Origin: Candidatus Faecaligallichristensenella faecipullorum
GTDB lineage: Bacteria > Bacillota > Clostridia > Christensenellales > Aristaeellaceae
DNA: 40,053 bases
Reading direction: 5' to 3'
Assembly: GCA_018716505.1 (NCBI GenBank)
Contig: DVJW01000101.1
Span: 1-40,053, forward strand
The position numbers were made by a program, and so were the translations under genes. Each line of letters starts with the position of its first letter. Within the stretch, counting starts at the first letter, position 1. The notes under the pieces are model-generated. The model did not search any database. It was not told the DNA's origin and was given only the letters and a program-made list of their open reading frames with translations. Below, piece by piece: positions 24,519 to 33,431 of this stretch.

Positions 24519-25439
24519 ATGAACGCGGACGACCGCAAGGGCATTTTGTATGTGCTGTTGGGCAACACCATCTTTGGACTCAGTTTTCTGTTCAGCAAGC
24601 AGGCGCTTTCCGTGGCGCCGCTCATGGTGGTTTTGATGTGGCGGTTTGTGCTGGCCTTTGTCTGCATGAGCCTGTTGCGCGCCGTGGGCGTGATTCATTT
24701 TAGCTTTGCCGGTAAGCCGGTTAAAAAGCTGATTCCGGTGGTGATCGCCCAACCGGTGATCTACTTTGTGGTGGAGGCCGTGGGTATTTCGCGCACCTCT
24801 TCCTCGGTGGCCGGCATTATGGTGGCCACAAGTCCGGTGATTGTGTATGTCATGGCCTGGTTTTTCCTCAAGGAGCGGCTGTCCAGGGGCCAGCTGCTGG
24901 GGGTGCTCCTGTCCATCGCCGGAGTGACCGGGATCATCATCCTGGACGGATTTCAGCCCGACGCCGACTGGGTGGGCATTGTGTGCATGTTGTTGGCCAT
25001 GCTCACCGGCAGTGCTTACAATATCATGGTGCGCGGCATAAGCCGGGAGATCGGCGCGCTGGAAATCACCTATGCCATGATGGCGGTGGGCGCGGTCTGC
25101 TTCAGCGGCGTGGCGGTCGTCCAATGCGCGTTGGAGGGCAATATGGCCGCGCTCATTCAGCCCTTTACCTATCCTCAGTTTTCCATGGCCGTGGTTTATC
25201 TGGGCATACTGGCCTCGGTGGTGGCCTACTTTGCCATCAACAAGGCGCTGCCGCTGTTGGGCGCCGGGCGCACCTCGGCCTTTGCCAATCTGACCACGGT
25301 GATCTCCATGGCCGCGGGCGTGGTGGTGCTGGGGGAAAGCCTGCATGGGTATCACCTGGTGGGCGCGGCCATGATCCTGCTGGGGGTCTGGTGGGCGGAA
25401 CGGGCCGGCCAGCGCAGGCAGATCGGCGCGCCTATGTAA
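24519..25439 (+). CDS. EamA/DMT-superfamily transporter
   Basis: A 306-residue inner-membrane protein with ten hydrophobic segments arranged as two EamA repeats (about 8-145 and 158-298). The first begins GILYVLLGNTIFGLSFLFSKQAL, and helix ends such as SSVAGIMVATSPVIVYVMAWFFLKERL and LPLLGAGRTSAFANLTTVISMAAGVVVLGE are typical. The drug/metabolite transporter superfamily exports amino acids, nucleosides or other metabolites; the substrate cannot be told. AAAGGGGATAG precedes the ATG. It is monocistronic, lying between the serpin gene and the pyr promoter. Confidence 0.9.
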   Translation: MNADDRKGILYVLLGNTIFGLSFLFSKQALSVAPLMVVLMWRFVLAFVCMSLLRAVGVIHFSFAGKPVKKLIPVVIAQPVIYFVVEAVGISRTSSSVAGIMVATSPVIVYVMAWFFLKERLSRGQLLGVLLSIAGVTGIIILDGFQPDADWVGIVCMLLAMLTGSAYNIMVRGISREIGALEITYAMMAVGAVCFSGVAVVQCALEGNMAALIQPFTYPQFSMAVVYLGILASVVAYFAINKALPLLGAGRTSAFANLTTVISMAAGVVVLGESLHGYHLVGAAMILLGVWWAERAGQRRQIGAPM

Positions 25440-25444
25440 AATAA

Positions 25445-26182
<738 letters not shown>

Positions 26183-26222
26183 AATTGCCGCCTGGCAATG
26201 AAGAATTGAGGAGGTTTTCCCC

Positions 26223-27536
26223 ATGGTTCAGACGCAGCAGAGGGATTCCAAGGGCAAGATGGTTATTCTGGGCATTCAACACGTTTTCGCCATGTTTGGC
26301 TCTACGGTTCTGGTGCCGATTCTCACGGGCATCGACCCCTCGCTGGCGCTTTTGTGCGCGGGACTGGGCACGCTGCTGTTCCATCTGATTACGGGACGCA
26401 AGGTGCCTGCCTTCCTGGGCTCGTCCTTTGCGTTTATTTATGCGATTCAGACCGTGGCAGGCAGCTATGGGGCGATGGGCACCCCGGGTTATCAGGAAGG
26501 GCTGCAATATGCCTGCGGCGGCATTGTGGTGGCTGGCGCGCTGTATGTGGTGCTGGCCCTTCTGGTGAAGTTGTTCGGCGCGGACAGAATCCGCTCGTTC
26601 TTCCCGCCGGTGGTTACCGGGCCCATGGTGATGATCATTGGGTTGATGCTGGCGCCCACGGCCATCAACAACATCACCACGGCCAACAATGTTGCGCTCA
26701 CCGGATCCAGCCTTTGGCTGAACTGGCTGGTGGCGCTGGTGACCATCCTGACCATGTTCATCGTTTCCCTCTACTGCAAGGGCTTCTTTAAGCTGGTACC
26801 CATCCTGTTCGGCATCGCGGCCGGTTATATTACGAGCTTAATCATCACCTGGTGCGGCCATCCCATGGTGGATCTGACCACGGTTCAGCAGGCTTCCTGG
26901 GTGGCCATGCCCAAGTTCATGCTGCCCAAATTTGCCGTTGGCCCCATCCTCAGCGTCGCCCCCCTGTCCATCGTGACCTTTGTGGAGCACATCGGGGATA
27001 TGCAGGCCAACGGCTCGGTGGTGGGCAAGGATTTCTTCAAGGATCCCGGCCTGCACCGCACCTTGCTGGGCGACGGCCTGGCTACCATGCTGGCGGGCGC
27101 CATCGGCGGACCGGCCAACACCACCTACTCGGAAAACACCGGCGTATTGGCCGCCACCAAGAACTACAACCCGGTTACCTTGGAAATCGCCGCGGTGTTC
27201 GCGATTCTGATGGCCTTTATCGGCAAGTTCTCCGGCTTTTTGAATTCGCTGCCCCCGGCGGTGATGGGCGGAGTGTCCATCATCCTGTTCGGCATGATCG
27301 CGGCCGTGGGCCTGCGGACTTTGGTGGAAAATCAGGTGGACTTCAAAAACAGCCGGAACCTGATGATCGTGGCTGTGATGCTGGTACTGGGCCTGGGCGG
27401 CGCTGCCCTCAACTTTAGCTTTACTTATAAGGGTGTCCCCGGTGAAATCGCGCTTTCGGGCGCCGCGCTGGCTGCGGTGGTGGGTATTATCCTGAACAAG
27501 GCCATGCCTGAAAAAGCGGGGAAGGAAGAAGCTTAA
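26223..27536 (+). CDS. uraA: Uracil permease (NCS2/UraA family)
   Basis: A 437-residue integral membrane uracil:proton symporter of the nucleobase-ascorbate transporter family, with about 14 hydrophobic segments. Recognisable parts are GIQHVFAMFGSTVLVPILTG, the substrate-site segment VTFVEHIGDMQANGSV with the conserved Glu and His, and AGAIGGPANTTYSENTGVLA with the second conserved Glu. The stretch TYKGVPGEIALSGAALAAVVGI closes it. GAGGAGG lies before the ATG. Its place between pyrR and pyrB matches pyrP of Bacillus; I see no second attenuator on either side of it, unlike Bacillus subtilis. Confidence 0.95.
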   Translation: MVQTQQRDSKGKMVILGIQHVFAMFGSTVLVPILTGIDPSLALLCAGLGTLLFHLITGRKVPAFLGSSFAFIYAIQTVAGSYGAMGTPGYQEGLQYACGGIVVAGALYVVLALLVKLFGADRIRSFFPPVVTGPMVMIIGLMLAPTAINNITTANNVALTGSSLWLNWLVALVTILTMFIVSLYCKGFFKLVPILFGIAAGYITSLIITWCGHPMVDLTTVQQASWVAMPKFMLPKFAVGPILSVAPLSIVTFVEHIGDMQANGSVVGKDFFKDPGLHRTLLGDGLATMLAGAIGGPANTTYSENTGVLAATKNYNPVTLEIAAVFAILMAFIGKFSGFLNSLPPAVMGGVSIILFGMIAAVGLRTLVENQVDFKNSRNLMIVAVMLVLGLGGAALNFSFTYKGVPGEIALSGAALAAVVGIILNKAMPEKAGKEEA

Positions 27537-27613
27537 ACGCCCCGAATGGGATGAGCGGGCTTCAGATTCAAGACGCGAAATACAACCTCAGGAATTTAGG
27601 AGGAAGACACAAA

Positions 27614-28543
27614 ATGGCACTTCAACGAAAGGATCTGTTGGGTCTAAAGGGCGTAACCGCCGAAGAAATTAAAGAAATTCTGGATACCGCGGCTCAGCTC
27701 AAGCCCATATTGTCCACTGGCAGCAAAAAAACGCCCCATCTGGCGGGCCGGTCCATTGTCACCCTGTTCTACGAAAACAGCACCCGGACCCGAATGAGCT
27801 TTGAGCTGGCCTCCAAGTACATGTCCGCGGCCGCGGCCAACATTTCGGCCTCGGCTTCCTCGGTGGCCAAGGGCGAAACCTTGATCGATACCGGCCGCAC
27901 CCTGGACAGCATGGGCACCGACGTCATCATCATCCGCCACCCCATGGGCGGCGCGCCCCATTTGCTGGCCCGGCATGTGAAAAGTTCGGTGGTCAACGCC
28001 GGGGACGGCATGAACGAGCACCCCACCCAGGCGCTGCTGGATATGTTCACCATGCGTGAAAAGTTCGGCGATTTGACCGGGCTTAAGGTGGCCATTGTGG
28101 GCGACGTATTGCACAGCCGGGTGGCCCGCTCCAATATCTGGGGTCTGAAGACCATGGGCGCCCAGGTGGTGCTGGCCGCGCCCTCCACCTTGATGCCGGT
28201 GGAGCTGGAGCGCACCGGGGTTCAGGTCACCAACTGTGTGGAGGACGCGGTACGGGAGGCCGATGTGGTCATGGCCCTGCGCATCCAGCGGGAGCGCCAG
28301 AAGGGCGGCCTGCTGGCCTCGGTGAGCGAGTACAACGAGTTCTACGCGGTGAACCAGCTTCGGCTTTCCATGGCCAAGCCCGGCGCGCTGGTCATGCATC
28401 CCGGCCCCATGAACCGCGGGGTGGAGATTAACAGCGACGTGGCCGAAGGCGATCAGTCGGTCATTAACCAGCAGGTGACCAACGGCGTGGCGGTGCGCAT
28501 GGCGGTGCTGTATTTGCTGACCAGAAAGAACGGGAGGGCGTAA
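27614..28543 (+). CDS. pyrB: Aspartate carbamoyltransferase catalytic subunit
   Basis: A 309-residue enzyme that condenses carbamoyl phosphate with aspartate, the committed step of pyrimidine synthesis. The phosphate loop STRTR is at 56-60. Later motifs are SVAKGETLIDTGRTL, MNEHPTQALLDM (carbamoyl site), the aspartate-domain GDVLHSRVARSN, and HPGPMNRGVEI near the end. The start is the ATG at 27614, 10 bases behind AGGAGG; a longer frame from 27551 begins at an ATG without a site. No pyrI regulatory subunit is present, as in Bacillus-type enzymes. pyrC starts 3 bases after its stop. Confidence 0.97.
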   Translation: MALQRKDLLGLKGVTAEEIKEILDTAAQLKPILSTGSKKTPHLAGRSIVTLFYENSTRTRMSFELASKYMSAAAANISASASSVAKGETLIDTGRTLDSMGTDVIIIRHPMGGAPHLLARHVKSSVVNAGDGMNEHPTQALLDMFTMREKFGDLTGLKVAIVGDVLHSRVARSNIWGLKTMGAQVVLAAPSTLMPVELERTGVQVTNCVEDAVREADVVMALRIQRERQKGGLLASVSEYNEFYAVNQLRLSMAKPGALVMHPGPMNRGVEINSDVAEGDQSVINQQVTNGVAVRMAVLYLLTRKNGRA

Positions 28544-28546
28544 ATC

Positions 28547-29836
28547 ATGAAAAATTCCATACTGTTTCAAAACGCGCGCATTGTGGATCCTTCCTGCGGG
28601 CGGGACGAAGTTTCCGACCTGTTGGTGGAAAACGGAAAAATTGCAAAAATCGAAAAGAATATTCAGGCGCCGGATGCGCAGAATGTGGATTGCACGGGCA
28701 AGGTGATTGTGCCCGGTTTTGTGGATCTGCATTGCCATCTGCGCGAGCCCGGCTTTGAGTACAAAGAGGACATCGAGAGCGGTACCCGGGCCGCGGCCCA
28801 CGGCGGATTTACCACGGTCTGCTGCATGCCCAACCTGAGCCCGGTGAACGACAACGCGGCGGTGACCAGCTATATCGTAAACAAGGCCGCGCAAAAGGGA
28901 TCGGTCAAGGTGCGGCCCATCGGCGCGATCACCAAGGGCTTGAAGGGCGAGGAGTTGGCCGAAATCGGCCAGATGAAGGAAGCGGGCATTGTGGCGGTTT
29001 CCGACGACGGCAAGCCGGTGATGAACAGCCGCATGATGTACAACGCCATCAAGTACGCCGCCGACTTTGGGCTGAAGGTGACCTCCCATTGCGAGGACAC
29101 CAACCTGGCGGGCAACGGCGTGATGAACGAGGGCTATCATTCCACGGTGTTGGGCCTCAGGGGCATTCCGCGCTCGGCCGAGGAGGTCATGCTGGCCCGG
29201 GAAATCCTGCTCAGCGAAACCCTGAAGCTGCCGGTGCACATCTGCCACGTGTCCACCAAGGGCGGGGTGCAGCTGCTGCGCGAGGCCAAAGCCCGGGGCG
29301 TTCAGGTGACCGCCGAAACCTGCCCCCATTATATCGCCCTGACCGACGCCGAGGTGGAGGGCTACGACCCCAATACCCGGGTCAATCCGCCGCTGCGCGA
29401 GCGCGAGGACGTTCAGGCCATCATTGAGGGCCTGTTGGATGGTTCTTTGGATTGCATCGCCACCGACCACGCGCCCCATCACCGGGACGAGAAGATGGTG
29501 GAGTACGAGGTGGCCGCCTCGGGCATTTCGGGCTTTGAAACCGCGTTTTCGGTGTGCTATACCGCGCTGGTGGCCACCGGCAGGATGAGCTTTGAAAAGT
29601 TGATTGAAAAGATGACCTGCGCGCCCGCGAAGATCTTTGATTTGGATTGCGGCACGTTGGGGGTCGGGGCCTGCGCGGATCTGACGGTGCTCGATCTGAA
29701 ACAGAACTGGACCGTGGACGCCAAGGCCTTCCTGTCCAAGGGAAAGAACACGCCCTTTGACGGCAAGCCCTTGACCGGCAAGGTCATGGCCACCTATGTG
29801 GATGGAAAATGCGTTTATGGGGAGGAAGCAAAATGA
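28547..29836 (+). CDS. pyrC: Dihydroorotase
   Basis: A 429-residue type I dihydroorotase that cyclises carbamoyl aspartate. Metal-binding residues are visible in order: HxH in FVDLHCHLREPGFEYKED, the His of TSHCEDTNL, HICHVSTKGG, and the Asp of IATDHAPHHRDEK. The substrate-binding NLSPVNDN and the C-terminal GTLGVGACADLTVLDL complete the fold. The conserved position that is often a carboxylated Lys cannot be assigned by eye. GGGAGG lies upstream of the ATG. Its stop overlaps the pyrF start (ATGA at 29833-29836). Confidence 0.96.
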   Translation: MKNSILFQNARIVDPSCGRDEVSDLLVENGKIAKIEKNIQAPDAQNVDCTGKVIVPGFVDLHCHLREPGFEYKEDIESGTRAAAHGGFTTVCCMPNLSPVNDNAAVTSYIVNKAAQKGSVKVRPIGAITKGLKGEELAEIGQMKEAGIVAVSDDGKPVMNSRMMYNAIKYAADFGLKVTSHCEDTNLAGNGVMNEGYHSTVLGLRGIPRSAEEVMLAREILLSETLKLPVHICHVSTKGGVQLLREAKARGVQVTAETCPHYIALTDAEVEGYDPNTRVNPPLREREDVQAIIEGLLDGSLDCIATDHAPHHRDEKMVEYEVAASGISGFETAFSVCYTALVATGRMSFEKLIEKMTCAPAKIFDLDCGTLGVGACADLTVLDLKQNWTVDAKAFLSKGKNTPFDGKPLTGKVMATYVDGKCVYGEEAK

Positions 29837-30756
29837 AATTCCAGATTGATCTTTTAATTGAGCGCATCCGCAAGACCGGGAACCCCACCTGCGTGGGCCT
29901 GGATACCCGGGTGGAGTACCTGCCCAAGGCGTATCTGGACTCCATCTGCCCGGACGGGGTGGACAGCATGGAAAAGGCGGCCCAGGCCATTTTGCAATAC
30001 AACATCGACCTGTTGGACGCGGTGGCCGATCTGATCCCCTCGGTCAAGGTTCAGGTGGCCTATTATGAGATGTACGGCCTGGAGGGCATGAAGGCCTTTT
30101 ATCAGACCGTAAAGGAAGCCAAGGCCCGGAATCTCACGGTGATCGTGGACGTCAAGCGCAACGACATCGGGGCCACGGCAGAGGCGTATTCCGCCGCCTA
30201 CCTGGGGGAGACCAGCTTGCCCAAGGGCGCCGCCCGGGCTTGCGAAAGCGATTTCGCCACCGTGAACCCCTATCTGGGCGAGGACGGAATCAAGCCCTTC
30301 CTGAAGGATATCGCCTCTCATGGCACCGGCATCTTCGCGTTGGTCAAAACCTCAAACCCCTCCTCGGGCCAGCTGCAGGATTTGATGATCGGGGAGAAGA
30401 CGGTGTATCAGGTGGTGGGCGATCTGGTTTCCGAATGGGGCAAGGATTCCATCGGCGAATACGGCTACAGCGCGGTGGGCGCGGTGGTGGGCGCCACCTA
30501 CCCGGAGCAGGGAACCGAGCTCAGGAAGCGCCTTCCGCACACCTTCTTCCTGGTGCCCGGCTACGGGGCTCAGGGCGCCAAAGGCGAGGATTTGAAGGGC
30601 TGCTTTGACGAAAAGGGCGAGGGCGCGGTGGTAAACGCCTCCCGCTCCATCCTGTGCGCCTGGAAAAAGCATCCGGAAATGGACTTTAAGCAGGCCGCTC
30701 GCGCCGAAGTCATCGCCATGCGCGACGACATCGCCTCGGCGCTGGGCAAAAACTGA
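29833..30756 (+). CDS. pyrF: Orotidine 5'-phosphate decarboxylase, long (type 2) form
   Basis: A 307-residue enzyme that makes UMP from OMP. The catalytic DVKRNDIGAT tetrad (Asp-Lys-Asp region, about 100-110) is intact; the first strand VGLDTRVEYLPK, the phosphate-binding FFLVPGYGAQGAK and VVNASRSIL are typical. At over 300 residues it belongs to the longer type 2 class rather than the 230-residue Bacillus form. The start was fixed at 29833, where GGAGGAAGCAAA precedes an ATG that overlaps the pyrC stop; an earlier in-frame ATG at 29809 is inside pyrC without a site. Confidence 0.95.
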   Translation: MKFQIDLLIERIRKTGNPTCVGLDTRVEYLPKAYLDSICPDGVDSMEKAAQAILQYNIDLLDAVADLIPSVKVQVAYYEMYGLEGMKAFYQTVKEAKARNLTVIVDVKRNDIGATAEAYSAAYLGETSLPKGAARACESDFATVNPYLGEDGIKPFLKDIASHGTGIFALVKTSNPSSGQLQDLMIGEKTVYQVVGDLVSEWGKDSIGEYGYSAVGAVVGATYPEQGTELRKRLPHTFFLVPGYGAQGAKGEDLKGCFDEKGEGAVVNASRSILCAWKKHPEMDFKQAARAEVIAMRDDIASALGKN

Positions 30757-30771
30757 GCGGAGGTACGGAAA

Positions 30772-31548
30772 GTGAAGCAGATATTGGCCAGCGTGGTGTC
30801 GGTGAACACCATCGCGCAGGATATTTTTGAAATGAAGCTGTATGCGCCCGAGCTGTTCGAGGGTCAGGCGGTCAGGCCCGGCATGTTTGTGCACATGCTG
30901 CTGGGGGATGACGCCCGGATCCTGCGCCGGCCCATCAGCATCTATGGGGCCAATCCCCAGGACGGCCAGATTGCGCTGGCCATCCAGATCGTGGGCCAGG
31001 GCACCCGCAAGCTCTCCGAAAAAAAGCCGGGCGACCGGGTGGATATCCTGGGACCGCTGGGCAACAACTTTGAGTTTCAAGACGCCCGGATCATCTATGG
31101 CGTGGGCGGCGGCGTGGGCATTTCGCCCATCCGCTTCGCGGCCATGAGCCTGAATCCCGGACAGGAGATGGAGGCCTTTTTCGGCTACCGGACGCAGAGC
31201 CTGATCTATGGGGACGAGGGCCTGGAATGCCCGGTGCACATCACCACCGACGACGGCAGCGCCGGGGAGCACGGACTGGTTACCGCGCCCCTTAAGCGGC
31301 GCATGGCCGAGCGCAGGCCGGATCTGGTGATCTGCTGCGGCCCCACGCCCATGATGCGGGCGGTGCAAAAGCTGTGTTCCGAGATGGAGATCGAATGCCA
31401 GCTTTCGCTGGAAGCGCGCATGGGCTGCGGGGTGGGCGCCTGCAACGGCTGCACGGTCAAGGTCAAGGACGGCGCGGATTGGCAATACCGCCGGGTGTGC
31501 GTGGATGGCCCGGTATTTCAGGGCAAGGATGTGATCTTCAATGGCTGA
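30772..31548 (+). CDS. pyrK: Dihydroorotate dehydrogenase B electron-transfer subunit
   Basis: A 258-residue FAD and [2Fe-2S] subunit that passes electrons from the PyrD flavin to NAD+. The ferredoxin-reductase-type FAD site is RRPISIYG, the NAD site starts at IIYGVGGGVGISP, and the iron-sulfur ligands are Cys219, Cys224, Cys227 and Cys243 (C-x4-C-x2-C-x15-C). The GTG start at 30772 lies 8 bases behind GCGGAGG. It overlaps pyrD by eight bases, consistent with making equal amounts of the two subunits. Confidence 0.96.
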   Translation: MKQILASVVSVNTIAQDIFEMKLYAPELFEGQAVRPGMFVHMLLGDDARILRRPISIYGANPQDGQIALAIQIVGQGTRKLSEKKPGDRVDILGPLGNNFEFQDARIIYGVGGGVGISPIRFAAMSLNPGQEMEAFFGYRTQSLIYGDEGLECPVHITTDDGSAGEHGLVTAPLKRRMAERRPDLVICCGPTPMMRAVQKLCSEMEIECQLSLEARMGCGVGACNGCTVKVKDGADWQYRRVCVDGPVFQGKDVIFNG

Positions 31549-32455
31549 GCGCAATCTTCAGGTGGAAATCTGCGGGGTAAAGTTTAAAAATCCGGTCATC
31601 GCCGCCTCGGGCACCTTTGGATTTGGCCGGGAATACGCGCATTTTTATGATATTGGCCTGTTGGGCGGGGTGTCCACCAAGGCGTTGACCATTGCGCCGC
31701 GCCGGGGCAACCCCATGCCCCGGGTGGCCGAGACCCCGTCGGGCATGTTAAACGCCATCGGCCTTCAAAACCCCGGGGTGGAAACCTACCTGGCCGAGCA
31801 CGCCCAATGGCTCAAATCCACCGGAACCACGGTGATCGCCAACATCGCGGGCGCCACGGTGGAGGACTATGTGGCGGTGGCCGAGCGGCTAAACGGCGCT
31901 CCGGTGGATATGTTGGAGCTCAATATCTCCTGCCCCAACGTGAAGCAGGGCGGGGTGGCCTTCGGCACCGACCCCAAACAGGTGGAGTATATTGTGCGGG
32001 AGGTCAAGCGGGCGGCCGGTCAGCCGCTGATGGTCAAACTTTCCCCCAATGTGACCGATATCACCGAAACCGCCCTGGCCGCCCAGCAGGCGGGCGCGGA
32101 CGCGCTTTCTTTAATCAACACCTTGACCGGCATGGAGATCGACGTGCATCGCCGCCGTCCGCTGCTGGCCAATGTGACCGGCGGGCTGTCCGGTCCCGCG
32201 GTGCGCCCGGTGGCGCTGCGCATGGTGTATCAGGTCTGCCGCAAGGTTCAGATTCCGGTGGTGGGCATGGGCGGCATCATGACCGGCGAGGACGCGGTGG
32301 CCTTCATGCTCTGCGGGGCCCGGGCGGTCATGGTGGGCACGGCCAACGTGAGCAACCCCAACGCCTGCCCGGAAATTATCAAGGGCATTGAGGAATATAT
32401 GATCCGCCACGATATCCGGGATGTGAACGAGCTGGTGGACGCGCTGATGGTGTAA
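31541..32455 (+). CDS. pyrD: Dihydroorotate dehydrogenase B (NAD+) catalytic subunit, class 1B
   Basis: A 304-residue FMN-dependent barrel enzyme oxidising dihydroorotate to orotate. It has the class 1B active-site Cys131 in NISCPNVKQGG, AASGTFGFGREY and LNAIGLQNPG near the N-terminus, MVKLSPNVTDI, and the phosphate-binding GMGGIMTGEDAVAFMLCGA at the C-terminus. With PyrK it forms the heterotetrameric NAD+-linked enzyme typical of anaerobic Firmicutes. It is the last gene of the operon. pyrE, which would take orotate to OMP, is absent from the window, as are the carbamoyl phosphate synthetase genes. Confidence 0.96.
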   Translation: MAERNLQVEICGVKFKNPVIAASGTFGFGREYAHFYDIGLLGGVSTKALTIAPRRGNPMPRVAETPSGMLNAIGLQNPGVETYLAEHAQWLKSTGTTVIANIAGATVEDYVAVAERLNGAPVDMLELNISCPNVKQGGVAFGTDPKQVEYIVREVKRAAGQPLMVKLSPNVTDITETALAAQQAGADALSLINTLTGMEIDVHRRRPLLANVTGGLSGPAVRPVALRMVYQVCRKVQIPVVGMGGIMTGEDAVAFMLCGARAVMVGTANVSNPNACPEIIKGIEEYMIRHDIRDVNELVDALMV

Positions 32456-32462
32456 AGTATAA

Positions 32463-32493
32463 GCCCGCGGAGGAGCGCTTTTTCTCTGCGGGC
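32463..32493 (+). terminator. Probable terminator of the pyr operon
   Basis: GCCCGCGGAG (32463-32472) pairs with CTCTGCGGGC (32484-32493), about 10 base pairs including one G-U pair. The trailing CATTTGTTT is only partly T-rich. Confidence 0.6.
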
Positions 32494-32526
32494 CATTTGT
32501 TTGGGAAAGAGGGGGCGTTTGGACGA

Positions 32527-33378
32527 ATGGAGATTTCGGCGGAAATGGTGAAGCGGCTGGTCGCGGAACAGTTTCCTCAATGGGGCAATCTTGAGGTTCG
32601 GCCGGTGCGCCGCAGCGGACACGACAATCGGACGTTCCATCTGGGCGAAACAATGACGGTGCGGTTGCCCAGCGGCGAGGCCTATGTGCCGCAAATTGAG
32701 AAGGAGGCACGGTGGTTGCCCTTCCTGGCCAAACGGCTGTCGCTTCCGATTTCCAGCCCCATCGCCCAGGGCAAGCCCGGCCCGGAATATCCCTTTCCCT
32801 GGTCGGTCAACCGGTATTTGGAAGGGGAAACGGCGGAGGAAAGCGCTGTTCCGGATCAAAATGGATTCGCGGAGGATCTCGCCGCGTTTTTGAAGGAACT
32901 TCAGGGCATTGACACCACGGGTGCGCCCGTGGGCGGAAGCCATAATTTTTATCGGGGAGCCAGTCTATCCATATACGACGGAGAAACCCGGCAGGCGCTG
33001 TCCGAACTCAAAAGAGAACTGCCGGAGGGAAAAATTCGAGCGGTTTGGAACCGGGCTCTGGACTCCGAATGGCCCCATCCCGGGGTTTGGATCCACGGGG
33101 ATGTGGCGCCGGGCAATTTATTGGTAAAAGAGGGAAGGCTTTGCGGGGTCATTGATTTCGGCATCATGGGCGTTGGCGATCCTTCCTGCGACTATGCCAT
33201 GGCCTGGACGTTCTTCGACGCGGAGAGCCGGCGGGTTTTTCTGCGGGGATTGGACGAGGGAACCGTTGACCGGGCTCGGGGTTGGGCGCTGTGGAAGGCT
33301 TTGATTACCTATAAACGGCCGGACGGCACGACAGATCCCTCCGCCCGGAATACCTTAAAAAGCATATTGGACGAATAA
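32527..33378 (+). CDS. Aminoglycoside-phosphotransferase-like kinase
   Basis: A 283-residue member of the APH/choline-kinase fold. The N-lobe has SGHDNRTFHLGETMTVRLPS. The catalytic loop is WIHGDVAPGNLLV, with the HGDxxxxN pattern, and the metal-binding segment is GVIDFGIMGVGDPSCDYAMAW. All catalytic residues are present. The subgroup is a widespread chromosomal one (note PFPWSVNRYLEGE) and, to my knowledge, mostly untested for resistance; the substrate may be a sugar, choline-like compound or antibiotic. The ATG at 32527 follows GAGGGGG at moderate distance; an in-frame ATG 30 bases earlier overlaps the region after the pyr terminator. It faces the convergent FAD gene. Confidence 0.85.
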   Translation: MEISAEMVKRLVAEQFPQWGNLEVRPVRRSGHDNRTFHLGETMTVRLPSGEAYVPQIEKEARWLPFLAKRLSLPISSPIAQGKPGPEYPFPWSVNRYLEGETAEESAVPDQNGFAEDLAAFLKELQGIDTTGAPVGGSHNFYRGASLSIYDGETRQALSELKRELPEGKIRAVWNRALDSEWPHPGVWIHGDVAPGNLLVKEGRLCGVIDFGIMGVGDPSCDYAMAWTFFDAESRRVFLRGLDEGTVDRARGWALWKALITYKRPDGTTDPSARNTLKSILDE

Positions 33379-33419
33379 AACGCGAAGCCGCCCTGCTCAT
33401 GTGAGCGGAGCGGCTTCGC
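33376..33419 (-). terminator. Intrinsic terminator for the FAD-oxidoreductase gene
   Basis: GCGAAGCCGC (33382-33391) pairs perfectly with GCGGCTTCGC (33410-33419), with an inner CTCA/TGAG stem. On the - strand the hairpin is followed by TTTTATT; on the + strand no T run follows, so it mainly serves the - strand, although it also lies behind the + strand kinase gene. Confidence 0.8.
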
Positions 33420-33431
33420 ATATAAGCGGCT

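Noticed and set aside
27644-29482. A 612-codon open frame on the - strand, antisense to pyrB and pyrC
   Set aside because: It is complementary to two clearly coding genes and has His/Gly/Gln-rich composition typical of the antisense frame of GC-rich codons. No ribosome site or family motif.
32527-33378. Kinase gene as an acquired aminoglycoside-resistance gene
   Set aside because: No mobile element, composition like its neighbours, and the subgroup appears chromosomal; resistance cannot be claimed from the fold.
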